Positions 42,259 through 52,000 of a stretch of DNA of 64,000 nucleotides are shown here, one piece after another; the stretch's first letter is position 1, and each line of letters starts with the position of its first letter. The notes beneath the pieces are model-generated. The model was not told the DNA's origin. It saw only the letters and a list, made by a program, of their open reading frames with translations, and searched no databases. A program made the position numbers and the translations under genes. Source of the stretch: Cohnella silvisoli (GTDB lineage Bacteria; Bacillota; Bacilli; Paenibacillales; Paenibacillaceae); assembly GCF_021190915.1 (NCBI RefSeq), contig NZ_JAIOAP010000008.1:186001-250000 (forward strand), given 5' to 3'.

Positions 42259-44324
42259 TGCGGGAATGGCTTTCTCCACTGCTCGGTATCGCGACCGTAC
42301 TCTTTCTTGCCGCTGTTGCAGCATTTCTCTGGCTGTCTCGTCGCGATTCGGAAGTAGCGGCAGTTCGGCGCTACGAAGCGTTGCGCAAGCCGGGACAAAC
42401 TCCGCGCAAGCAGGTGATTTACAGCTTGATGCAGCAGCTATATAGCGTATGCGAACAAGTTCCCGTTTTACGGGTGTATTTGCAACATCTTCGCAGGCGG
42501 CTAGTTATCCTGCGGCTCGGAGACGAATGGAAGCTGCGGTTGGAAACGATGAAATCGGCGCTATTCATGTGGCTTGTCCTGTTGCTCGCCGCGATTCCGC
42601 TTGTTTTGGCGGTTCGTGATCCATTCACGCTGGCGATGCTCGGCATTGGTCTTTGGGTCGGCCACGGCATCCTTTCGGATATGGGCGTTCATCGGCTCGA
42701 AATGCGGCTGTTACGCCAGCTGCGACGATTTCTTGGCGATGTGCGTCATTACTATCATCGCCACGGTATGGTGGAAGAAGCCGTCTATGAATCAGCGGAC
42801 GGCGCGCCATATGAAATGGCGCTGCACGGGCAGGAACTTTATGACATGCTGATGGACAGTGACGCCGAAGACAAACTGGCGCAATACGTGGAACATGCCC
42901 CGAATCGCTATTTGCAGGGCTTTGCTGGTTTGTCATATCTCATCAAAGAGCATGGCGATCAGCAAACTGAAAGCGGATCGGTCTACCTCAAGGGACTGGA
43001 AAAGCTATCTGTCGAGCTGAATCTGGAATTGCTGCGCCGAGAACGTCTGAGCTTTCTGCTGCAAGGACTGACCGTAATCGCGCTATTGCCGCTCTTGTTT
43101 ACCCGCCCGATTGAAGCGTGGGCCAGTCACTTTTTTCCGGCAATGGACACATTCTACGCCAGCGCTTTTGGTTGGGCAGTCAAACTTTGTCTGCTGGTCG
43201 TCGTATGGCTATGCTACGTGCTGCTGCGTAACCTGTCGGAACTGGATGCGACCGTAAAACCTGCCGGCCGAAAAAGATGGGAACAGCGCGTCTACGGCTG
43301 GCCATGGATGCGTTGGCTGGCACACCGGCTAGGGGCGATTCCTGGATCGCACGAAGCGGAAAGGATAACCCGACTGCTCAAGGATACAGCTTCTCCGTTG
43401 CGGCTCGAGTGGTTTTACGTACAGCGGATCGTGGTCGGGTTCGCTGCCATTTTGACCGTGCTGGGTCTATTCGTATCGCTGCATGTAGCGGAGCGGCATC
43501 AGGTACTGTACACGCCGGTGAAACCGGGAACATTGTTCGGGCAACTGTCTTCGGAAGAGGAAACGAAAGCGCGAGAAACAGCAGCGCTGGATCGCAGGAT
43601 ACTCGATCAATTGAAGGAGGTGAGGCCGCGAAACGAAAACAATGTCATCAGTCTGCTGCTTAAGGACTCGACTTTACAGATCAAAGAGGAACAGCTTCGA
43701 GAAGCGGCGCGGCGCATTTTGGACAAGTTGGAGAAGCTGAATCAACCTTTACTGGCGTGGTGGGAAGCATTTCTCGCGTTCACCGCAGGCTGGGGTGGGT
43801 ACATGCTGCCGGTCGGCATCCGGTTGTTTCAGCGGCGTATGCGACAGATGGAAATGAAACATGAGGTAGACCAGTTACAGGCTGTGATTGCCATGCTCGC
43901 CGAGATGGATCGGATGTCGGTGGAACAGCTTCTGATTTGGATGGAGCAGTTCGCGTTCATTTTCAAAGAGCCGCTGCAAGCTTGCTTGTTGCACGTTGAG
44001 CAGGGCGAAGAGCAGGCACTTGCGCAGCTTAAAGAAGATGCGCCGTTTCTTCCGTTTGTCCGGATCGTGGAGAAGCTGGAAATGACTTCGCAGCATTTGA
44101 CGATCCGGCAAGCGTTCGATGATCTGGAAACAGAGCAGACATTTGCGCGGGAGCAGCGTAAGCAGGAGTACGAGCAATTAATTGAACAAAAGGCAGGCTG
44201 GGGGCGTTGGATCGGGTTCACCCCTTTCATGACGCTCATTTTCGGGTATCTGGTCATCCCGCTTGTGGTCGTCAGTTTGCATCAAATGACCACTTATTAC
44301 GATCAGCTTCATCGCATTCAGTAG
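42255..44324 (+). CDS. TadB-TadC-like fused inner-membrane platform protein
   Basis: 690 residues. Two T2SS-F-type halves lie in one chain: an N-terminal helix, membrane pair near 100-140 and cytosolic domain (RLEMRLLRQLRRFLGDVRHY) with helices near 280-340 form the first; a second set with helices near 395, 505 and the C-terminus (FTPFMTLIFGYLVIPLVVVSL) forms the other. In classical clusters TadB and TadC are separate. GGGGGGAAGAG precedes ATG 42255. A terminator follows at 44331. Confidence 0.82.
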   Translation: MMREWLSPLLGIATVLFLAAVAAFLWLSRRDSEVAAVRRYEALRKPGQTPRKQVIYSLMQQLYSVCEQVPVLRVYLQHLRRRLVILRLGDEWKLRLETMKSALFMWLVLLLAAIPLVLAVRDPFTLAMLGIGLWVGHGILSDMGVHRLEMRLLRQLRRFLGDVRHYYHRHGMVEEAVYESADGAPYEMALHGQELYDMLMDSDAEDKLAQYVEHAPNRYLQGFAGLSYLIKEHGDQQTESGSVYLKGLEKLSVELNLELLRRERLSFLLQGLTVIALLPLLFTRPIEAWASHFFPAMDTFYASAFGWAVKLCLLVVVWLCYVLLRNLSELDATVKPAGRKRWEQRVYGWPWMRWLAHRLGAIPGSHEAERITRLLKDTASPLRLEWFYVQRIVVGFAAILTVLGLFVSLHVAERHQVLYTPVKPGTLFGQLSSEEETKARETAALDRRILDQLKEVRPRNENNVISLLLKDSTLQIKEEQLREAARRILDKLEKLNQPLLAWWEAFLAFTAGWGGYMLPVGIRLFQRRMRQMEMKHEVDQLQAVIAMLAEMDRMSVEQLLIWMEQFAFIFKEPLQACLLHVEQGEEQALAQLKEDAPFLPFVRIVEKLEMTSQHLTIRQAFDDLETEQTFAREQRKQEYEQLIEQKAGWGRWIGFTPFMTLIFGYLVIPLVVVSLHQMTTYYDQLHRIQ

Positions 44325-44330
44325 TCTGGG

Positions 44331-44364
44331 CGCTTTCCCTTATCAACGGGAAGGCGTTTTTTAT
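44331..44364 (+). terminator. Terminator after the platform gene
   Basis: GCGCTTTCCC and GGGAAGGCG stem, then TTTTTTATTTT. Confidence 0.7.
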
Positions 44365-44392
44365 TTTCCCAATCACAAGGAGAGAATCGAAT

Positions 44393-44872
44393 ATGTCGAA
44401 TGCACAAAAGGCGCTGGTCATGGCCGCTGGTATTTTCCTTGCAATCGCACTCATTACACTGGCGGTTGTGCTTTTTATTTCTGCACAAGATTCGGCCAAG
44501 ACAGCGCAAAACAGCTATAGCAGTTTGACGAAAGAACTGTCGCAGACAGCCTACACGGTATACGACGGCACGACGCTTTCGGGCAGCCAAGTGGTCAACG
44601 CGCTGCGGAAATTTCACGATGAGGATCAGTTCGGCATTCAAATCGTCACAGGTAAGAATCCATCCGGGCAATGGTACGGCAAGACCGTCAACACCGGCGT
44701 TCCTCTGGATAGTGTCACGTATGGCACGATTGTCGGAGTCGCCCCCGGCAAACTCAGTCAAACGCTAGATGAAGCGGACATCAACTTCGTCAATCCGAGC
44801 GGCAAGTTCCGGGCCAACCTGGTACTGGACAGTAGCAATGTCATACGCGGCATCGTCTTCAGGCAGCAATAG
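44393..44872 (+). CDS. Pilin-like protein with N-terminal membrane helix (159 aa)
   Basis: The N-terminus (SNAQKALVMAAGIFLAIALI) is a short polar segment followed by a hydrophobic helix as in Flp and type-III-signal pilins, and then a small beta domain with TYGTIVGVAPGKL. High expression would be expected because it is bracketed by terminators and has AAGGAGAG before ATG. It is probably a pilin or pseudopilin of the Tad-like system. Confidence 0.68.
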   Translation: MSNAQKALVMAAGIFLAIALITLAVVLFISAQDSAKTAQNSYSSLTKELSQTAYTVYDGTTLSGSQVVNALRKFHDEDQFGIQIVTGKNPSGQWYGKTVNTGVPLDSVTYGTIVGVAPGKLSQTLDEADINFVNPSGKFRANLVLDSSNVIRGIVFRQQ

Positions 44873-44888
44873 GCCGGATGAAGCTATG

Positions 44889-44922
44889 AAAGCGTCCGGC
44901 CGAGGCTGGACGCTTTTCGTCA
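44889..44922 (+). terminator. Terminator after the pilin-like gene
   Basis: AAAGCGTCC and GGACGCTTT with a loop of GGCCGAGGCT; TTCG follows. The gene is a stand-alone unit between terminators. Confidence 0.7.
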
Positions 44923-44940
44923 TGAAGGAGGTACAAAAGC

Positions 44941-45333
44941 ATGGATGATGCGCCAAGAACGATGATGGAGATGAGTGTCGCTTTGCTCGTTTTCCTTGTA
45001 GCCGTGGGCAGTGGACTGCTGCTGTTCCAGAACGGTGCTTCGCTGAACACGCTTGCCTATGTCACCGGCCAATCGCAGGATCGCAATGTGCAACAAAGCA
45101 CTGTGCCGCTTTCGGGCGACGGTACAGTATCTGGCGCGGAAGTGTTGCAAGCCATCGCTCGCTTATCGGATGGAGACGCGGAAATGATGGTAGACGGTGT
45201 GCGGTTCGCACCGCCAATAGAACGGGAGCAGCTTTCTTCCACTGGTATCCGTCTGAAGGGGCATTACCATCCCACCTATGAACGGGATGCTGCTGGGCGC
45301 TTGCAACGCTTAACGTTAAGGAGCTTGCCATGA
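44941..45333 (+). CDS. Second pilin-like protein (130 aa)
   Basis: N-terminal helix (MEMSVALLVFLVAVGSGLLLFQ) then a soluble domain resembling that of the 159-aa pilin-like protein (VSGAEVLQAIARLSDGD compare LSGSQVVNALRKFHDED). GAAGGAGG precedes ATG. The shared motif indicates paralogous minor pilins. Confidence 0.65.
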   Translation: MDDAPRTMMEMSVALLVFLVAVGSGLLLFQNGASLNTLAYVTGQSQDRNVQQSTVPLSGDGTVSGAEVLQAIARLSDGDAEMMVDGVRFAPPIEREQLSSTGIRLKGHYHPTYERDAAGRLQRLTLRSLP

Positions 45334-45878
45334 ATAGTTTTATCAAAATTTTCGCCGTCCTGATCACGGTGCTACTACTCTATATCTACCCGATTTCTAC
45401 CGCTATGAACCAGCAAGACGATATTTCAGAGTTGGTTGCCTTGCGCGCAACGACGGCTTTTGTGGACGCGGTGCGGGATAAGGGCGGCATTACGCCGACG
45501 ATGTACAACGATTTCGTCTCCGCACTTGAGGCAACTGGCAATACATTTGATGTGCGAATGGAGCATGACAGCAAAAAGGTTGTGCCAATCTATGACGATC
45601 CGACACGGCCCGAAACCTTTAAGGATAGCTATGAGATACAATATGATGCGTTTATCAATGCCCAGATCCTGCCGGTGCTGTTTCCGAGCAATCAACTAGC
45701 AAAGGATGACCCGAGCCGACGTTACAAGATGCGCGCAGGCGATAGCTTCGCAGTAGTTGTCCGCAACACGAATCGAACGGTAGGCACGCTGTTCTTCGAT
45801 TTTCTGAACAATGCCAACAGTCCGAATGAAAAGATCGTGATTCCTTACGGGGGAGCAGTGCGCAATGAAATGGATTGA
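45330..45878 (+). CDS. Tad-cluster membrane-anchored protein (182 aa)
   Basis: One N-terminal helix (FIKIFAVLITVLLLYIYPI) and an exported alpha/beta domain. Position after pilin genes and single-helix topology suggest a TadE/TadF-like pseudopilin, though sequence identity to them is not evident. It overlaps both neighbours by 4 and 14 bases. Confidence 0.65.
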   Translation: MNSFIKIFAVLITVLLLYIYPISTAMNQQDDISELVALRATTAFVDAVRDKGGITPTMYNDFVSALEATGNTFDVRMEHDSKKVVPIYDDPTRPETFKDSYEIQYDAFINAQILPVLFPSNQLAKDDPSRRYKMRAGDSFAVVVRNTNRTVGTLFFDFLNNANSPNEKIVIPYGGAVRNEMD

Positions 45879-46845
45879 ATGGGCGATTGTCGGTGCGTTG
45901 ATCTTTCTGCCTTTTGCAACGGCAAACCATAATGATACGGACACTCTGCGACAAACAGTGCTGACGGAGATGAAATACAACACTGCGTTGGATACAGCGG
46001 TAGATGATGCCGCAAGCGTGCTCGTCGTCAACGCGACCCAGCAGCATGAAGCGCAATACGGTTCGCTTAAACGTATTGCTTTAAACAAGGAGGAAGCACT
46101 GGCGGCGTTCTACCGGACACTGGATGCAGGTTTCGGTATTACCGACTCGGTGACGCAGGAGGTTCTGCATCGCTATATTCCGGCTATCGTGGTCATCGGG
46201 TACGACGGCTTCTATGTCTATTCCGAAGAGGAATGGACGGGGCCGGACGGAAAAACCGTCATGAAGCCAGTCTGGGGAACGAAGAAGCCGTATGCGTATG
46301 CCGATTCGGCAGGCAACAGCCTGTCCTTTTCGCTCGATCAGCAGGTGCTGGCTTACGATGCGGTAAGCCGGAGCTGGCATGAAGGTTTGCGGCAAGACAT
46401 TCGTCAGCAAACGACGATTCCGCTTTTGCAGGATGCTGCACTGTTCGAGCAGGTACGACGAAGCACGATTGTTCGGGCGATACAGGACGAACTCGCCTAC
46501 CGGATTAACCGCTATAACGAAACCGTTTCGCGAAACGGTCTTTCCTACACGTTCACCTTGCCACTGATTGCTAGTGAGGACTGGAACAACTCGGTGGATG
46601 ATGTGGGTGTTTTGGCTTTTGTACAAGGCATCCCGTTGGGTGCCAAGGTGTATAACAGCTATGCGCTTGGCGGTAGCCGCATCGTGAAACGTCCAACGAT
46701 CGTCGGAGCCAAAAAAGGCACGATGAAGGTGTATTTCCGCAGTTCCTGCGGATACAGCTACCCGGCCGAAGAAACGTTTGCCAGTGAGCAAGCCGCTGCG
46801 CGTAAAGGTTATATGCCGTTGTCTTGTTCTGGCTTATCTTTCTAG
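45865..46845 (+). CDS. Tad-cluster exported protein (326 aa)
   Basis: Short N-terminal helix (WIEWAIVGALIFLPFATA) and a large extracellular domain, with FYVYSEEEWTGPDGK and a Cys-containing C-terminus (SSCGYSYPAEETF, MPLSCSGLSF) that may form a disulfide. It starts inside the previous gene. Probably a minor pilin or tip protein by position. No family recognised. Confidence 0.65.
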   Translation: MKWIEWAIVGALIFLPFATANHNDTDTLRQTVLTEMKYNTALDTAVDDAASVLVVNATQQHEAQYGSLKRIALNKEEALAAFYRTLDAGFGITDSVTQEVLHRYIPAIVVIGYDGFYVYSEEEWTGPDGKTVMKPVWGTKKPYAYADSAGNSLSFSLDQQVLAYDAVSRSWHEGLRQDIRQQTTIPLLQDAALFEQVRRSTIVRAIQDELAYRINRYNETVSRNGLSYTFTLPLIASEDWNNSVDDVGVLAFVQGIPLGAKVYNSYALGGSRIVKRPTIVGAKKGTMKVYFRSSCGYSYPAEETFASEQAAARKGYMPLSCSGLSF

Positions 46846-46901
46846 TTGAGGCGCATAGAGAACGATGGCAAGCGATGATGATGTAAAGGAGTCCATCGAC
46901 G

Positions 46902-47834
46902 ATGGGGATGCGATTGTTGCTTTCGGCAATCGTTATTTGGATTGCCACCGGATTTACGAACCCTACGAATGTGCGGCAACTGATCATCAGCGGGGATACT
47001 GACCGGATGAATCTGGAGGTTGGCGGTTATGTCGAGGAGATCATACCCGGCGATCAACGTGAGTATGCGGTTCACATCACGAATCCTACGCATGAAGCAA
47101 TAACGGCGTTGCTCTATGTGGCAGACGCTATACCTGCACTGGATGGCGGCACAGATTTTACGATGCCGGGCGATTCCGATACCGGTTCGGCTGCGTGGTA
47201 CACAACGTCGGATCGCAATATAACCCTCAAAGCAGGCGAGACGCAAAGCTTTACATTGAACATGCAAATACCTGAAAATGTGGAGCCAGGCCAGTATGCG
47301 TCCGTCATTGGTGTCTACAATCAAAGCATGCGGGGATCGGCTAATCGCAAAAGCGGGTTGCAGGTCGTTCTCAACTATAAGCTGGATGAAGCGAGACCTC
47401 CTGAAGCCGTTCCACACGCAGCTGTGTACACGCTTGAGAACGGAACGGCATACCTGACGGTTTTGCTGGTCAATGAAGGCGGCAGCATATCCGAACCGGA
47501 GATCGCGGTGCGCGTCAAGCGGCAGGGTGATACAAATGAACCGTTGTTCGAACGAAAATCAACGGTTAATACCATTTATGCAGGCACGGTCGCACAGATC
47601 AGGATGGAGCTAGGCCGGCCGCTATCCTCTGGCACTTACATGGCGGAGATTACGACCGAAGGGGGTGCCCACATGGAACAGAAGACCTTTCCGATTGAGG
47701 TCGTCAGCAAGGACGGCTCGTCACTTCATGAACGTTCTGCTGGTTTGCGACAATCCGACGTTTACGGAGGCATATTGCTGATTCTAGTCGCTATCGTTCT
47801 AGCTTTGAGAAGACGGGCTTCACGTAAGATGTGA
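46902..47834 (+). CDS. DUF916/WxL-like cell-surface protein
   Basis: 310 residues: signal peptide (LLLSAIVIWIATGFTNPTNV), two Ig-like domains (EEIIPGDQREYAVHITNPTH; LKAGETQSFTLNMQIPENVE, PGQYASVIGVYNQ), and a C-terminal anchor (YGGILLILVAIVLALRRRAS). The layout is that of DUF916-type surface proteins that bind extracellular ligands. AAAGGAG lies 10 bases before ATG 46902. Confidence 0.72.
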   Translation: MGMRLLLSAIVIWIATGFTNPTNVRQLIISGDTDRMNLEVGGYVEEIIPGDQREYAVHITNPTHEAITALLYVADAIPALDGGTDFTMPGDSDTGSAAWYTTSDRNITLKAGETQSFTLNMQIPENVEPGQYASVIGVYNQSMRGSANRKSGLQVVLNYKLDEARPPEAVPHAAVYTLENGTAYLTVLLVNEGGSISEPEIAVRVKRQGDTNEPLFERKSTVNTIYAGTVAQIRMELGRPLSSGTYMAEITTEGGAHMEQKTFPIEVVSKDGSSLHERSAGLRQSDVYGGILLILVAIVLALRRRASRKM

Positions 47835-47960
47835 CGAGCGGCACCTAGTTGTTGTGAGGAAACAGGCTTCCAGACAGTGGACATGTAGCAGTAGTAGCAC
47901 TATGATGTAGGCAACAGCAAGTTCTTCCAGTTCTACACATTTTCATTAGGAGTGAGACAC

Positions 47961-49079
47961 TTGAAGCGAAGGTTATTATCTCTCCTCATTGTGACGCTTT
48001 TTGGAAGCATATTCAGTTTGACGGCAAGCGCGGCCACGGCCAGTCAACCGCCAACCTTCGTCAGTGTCGTCATGGACGGCAAAAAAATCTGGTTTCCCGA
48101 TGCGCAGGCGTTTATTGACGAAAACGAGCGAACGCTTGTCCCAGTGCGCTTTGTCGCACAATCACTTGGGGCCCAAGTTGGATGGGAATCCAAGACGCAG
48201 GCCGTTCCGATTACGAGAGACGCTCAATCTATCACGCTGAAGATTAACGAAAACGTCGTACAGGTAGATGGCAAAGCGGTCACGTTGGATACGAAAGCCA
48301 TTCTGAGCGGAGGGCGTACGTTTGTGCCACTTCGTTTTGTCAGTGAAGTGCTGGGGGCAACGGTGAAATGGGATGCGCCAACGGGCACCGTGTTTATTAC
48401 GACCAGCGAAAATGACTCGGCTCAGATCGACCAATGGGGGCGCATGATTCGCGCAACCAAGTTGCCGAAGAATGCCAGTGATTATCCGTACATTCTCGCA
48501 GACGTTCCAAACGAGATGTACGAGATGGGTTATCCTCATTCGTATCCGAAGGATAGCAGAGTAGCCAACGTCCTATACTCGACGATACCTGAATTCAATA
48601 AACGTAACGTAGATATCTGGATGAAGCGGCTCAAAACCTTTGGCGCACTCTGGCTCAATGTCGATTACAACACGATTGACGATGCATGGGCAAAAGCGGT
48701 GTTTGCCACTAAAGTGCAAAGCTCTGATGCCGAATTGAAATATATCCGGCGGTATGTGGAATGGGTCAAAGCGAATAAAGTCCAGATCGAAGGCTACTTA
48801 GATCCTGAGCCATCTATGATTTACAAAGACGGGTTTGGAGACAACTTTGTACGCTCCAAGTTCCGGATTAAATTTGTCTCTTATAAAGAAAGCAAGGACT
48901 TACTATACGATGAATGGTTTCCCAAAAAACAAGTATTCCAAAAAGGCATTTGGTACGAAGGTTACGCGGACATCGCTATTTCCACCAATGTGGGCGGGGA
49001 TTGGGGGACTACACTAAAAGTAAGTCCAGGGGCAAGTTTGTTTTACAATCAGATAATCCGAAAGGCGGTTTCGGAATAG
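47961..49079 (+). CDS. Exported protein with copper amine oxidase-like N-terminal domain
   Basis: 372 residues. A signal peptide ends at ASA (LLSLLIVTLFGSIFSLTASA), then a copper-amine-oxidase-N-type domain in two strands (ERTLVPVRFVAQSLGAQVGW and GRTFVPLRFVSEVLGATVKW). These domains are abundant on Paenibacillus surfaces and bind wall components; the enzyme activity is absent. The C-terminal half is unrecognised. TTG 47961 lies eight bases after AGGAG; GTG 47952 overlaps the site. Stop and the next ATG abut. Confidence 0.78.
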   Translation: MKRRLLSLLIVTLFGSIFSLTASAATASQPPTFVSVVMDGKKIWFPDAQAFIDENERTLVPVRFVAQSLGAQVGWESKTQAVPITRDAQSITLKINENVVQVDGKAVTLDTKAILSGGRTFVPLRFVSEVLGATVKWDAPTGTVFITTSENDSAQIDQWGRMIRATKLPKNASDYPYILADVPNEMYEMGYPHSYPKDSRVANVLYSTIPEFNKRNVDIWMKRLKTFGALWLNVDYNTIDDAWAKAVFATKVQSSDAELKYIRRYVEWVKANKVQIEGYLDPEPSMIYKDGFGDNFVRSKFRIKFVSYKESKDLLYDEWFPKKQVFQKGIWYEGYADIAISTNVGGDWGTTLKVSPGASLFYNQIIRKAVSE

Positions 49080-52000
49080 ATGGCTAAATTCAATATCATC
49101 CGAAAGACTTTGAGCATGCTGCTGGCATGCTCTTTTTTATTTAGTTTCTTTTCTATTTCAGTATTTGCATCTACTCCTGACGTCAAGACTGAATTCGGTT
49201 CTATTAAATTCAAGCTCACCGTTACGGCAGCAACTTCATCCATTCGCTACAAAACGGTAGGGTGGACTGTTCGTCGCGACCAACTCTGCACAAGCGGCAC
49301 AGTCAAACAATGTGGAGATCCACGTAGCGGCAAACATGCTTCGTTCTTGGATCAACAAGTGCGCCAAGTCGATCAGTATCCAAACCCTCCAGTTCCTGGC
49401 GAACCGCTCACGACTTTCTATGAAGTAAGCGAGGCGCTCGTGACGGATGGCATGTGGCAGGCAGGCATGGGAGACATCAAAGAGAATGACGATTTGTACT
49501 TGTACGCGATCATGGTGTCCATTGATAGCAACGGTAACGTGCGCAAAGGCCCGTTTTACACGCTGAACGAAATCAAGAATGCGGAACCGTGGGCGCACCC
49601 GGATGATTTCGATGATTACTTTGGGATTCACGTCCCCTACCGCAGCGCCAATTTCCCTGTCGATGTTGTTGTGAAAACGGTAAGCGGCAAGGTGATTCAG
49701 CAGTCGGGGGCCACATTCCATAAAGGTGACTACAAAGTCGGAGAAACCGTTAACCACGAGTTCCCTGCAACGATAGAGGATAGCGGGAAAACGTACAATA
49801 TCGTTCGATCGTATCTCTCGCCGAAGAAGGATTTATCGCAGAAGAACTTTTTGCAAGAGAATTCAGATACGAATCCGAAAGTTCGAACGCGAAGCTTTAC
49901 GGTGGCGCTGGGCGGGACGGATGCAATTGCCGAATATGCAGAGAACAACCCGGTGAAGGCAATCTATCAGAAGGAAGATGGCACAAAGCTCAAGGAAGTC
50001 GATCAAGGTGTCTTCGCGACTGGAGATGAAGCGAAATATACGTTCGATCAGCAACTCACTTCTGGCGGTCAGACGTATGAGATTGTTCGCTCTTACATCA
50101 CGAACAACAACAAACCTGACGAGAAGCTCTTCATACAGGAAAAAGGAGACGCAAAGCTGCGCGAGCGCTCCATCTTGGTGGGCTCCGGAGGCTCTAACTT
50201 CGTCGGTATCTATAAAATCCCCTCCCCGATCACGGTGACATCCCGTATCGACGCGCCAACTAACGTCGATGCCTCATTCACTTCGGTGGTGGGGGATTTT
50301 GTTTTTGAAGCGAAGTCGCCTGCGCCGCTCAAGTCGTATGAGATCACGAATATCGAGAACGCCGCGTTCGTGACGCCAAGCGACAAGTCCGGTTCGCTCA
50401 GCGGCCTGACAGCGAGCAAAACCTTGCCGATCAAAATCCCATTCAGTTCCGGCTCCAGTGTTACCGTCAAAATCACGGTTGTCGTGAAAGATGCGAATGA
50501 GAACAGTGGGGATTCTACGTCGGATCATATCGTGAGCAAAGGCGAGAGTGGGGGCGGTGATACCTCGTCACCTGGCACGAGTCAGCAAGCCGAAGCGATG
50601 GACGCAGGTGCATCTGCCGTCATCAAAGCAGATACGCGCGGCACGGAAAAATTCGACGTGTTGCAAGGCATCCCGACTTCGGAGAGCCTGTACGCGAATG
50701 TGTTAGCCAAGTCGTACTTGTACCGTAACACCTTTACGGAAACGAAGGGAACGAAGCAATATCCCATTAAGGTGAGCAAAACTTATACGCTCACCTGGAC
50801 GGAGACACAGTCTGGCCCACCGGATGCCAAAGGCAACCCGACGACGATCTTTGTTCCGCGCTCTGATACGCAGACAGTGACGAAGGATTACACGATAGAA
50901 CGCAAGTATAGCTTCTGGACGATTCAAAATCTCGAAGTGTATGGTCTGCAAAAGGCGACGGTCGCCAATTACGCATTGCCTTCCGGTACGGTAACACTTC
51001 AGCCGAGCGGCTACACGCCGCCAACAGTGTCTGTTACGCAAGATGCTTCGCTCAGCGCGCATGTGACCGATCCGGTTTCCGCGAATGTAACGCTTTCTGG
51101 GCAAACAGTCTCCGGTGGCTCCAGCCGTCCCTCCGTTCCGAACGAAGATTGGAAGGGCAATGCGGAAAACGTCATCGGCAAAATCAAAGTAAAAAACGAT
51201 TCGTTCGTATTTAATGGCAGTACGGTGATGGATAATCGGACGGTCGAGGAAACGGCTCCGTCACCGGGTACGATTCCGGTGCCTACCGTGATTGGTCAAG
51301 ACGTTTTATATGGTTCAAGCTTCGTTATTGATTCGAATAAAGCGAACAAGGTGAGTCAGCCAAGCACAGGAACAATCTATTACACGCTCATAAAAGACAT
51401 AGGCGGCGGATCGAACCAAAGCTTCCCCATCAATGGCATCAATCCGGTAACCGTGCATACGCCCGTTGTCAATCTGGCATCCGTATCCGACGATCAGGCA
51501 CATAACCAGAAAACAACGCCGACAGCAGGACGTTCCGCGCTGATTCTTGATCGTCCCTTTACGGTTACGATACCAACGAGCGGCGCGCACAAGGACATCA
51601 AGGGCTATGGCAACCGAGATTATGCCAAATATGTGCGAGACAAGCAGGTGAGATTTCCGTTCGATGTCTACAAGGCCGATCACGCCACCTTGATTCCGAA
51701 GGATTCGTGGATTTCGATTCCGGTTGGCCAGTTAACTACGGCGTTTTACATGCCTGTTTGGGTCAATGAGGGAAATTATGAGGTGTTATTTCGCACGTTT
51801 GCCGAAAACACTCCAGCTTCCTTCACGTCGCAGTCTAATGCCAATCTCGACCTTACCAACCATGTGGCAACACAGGTTGTGGCGGTCGAGGTGATTGGCC
51901 GTCTGTTCGACTTCGATATCACCGACATTGCTGACTACCAGTGGGAAACGGTGTTCCGAACGGCGACAGGCAACGCGACGCCGACCGGAAATAGTTATTG

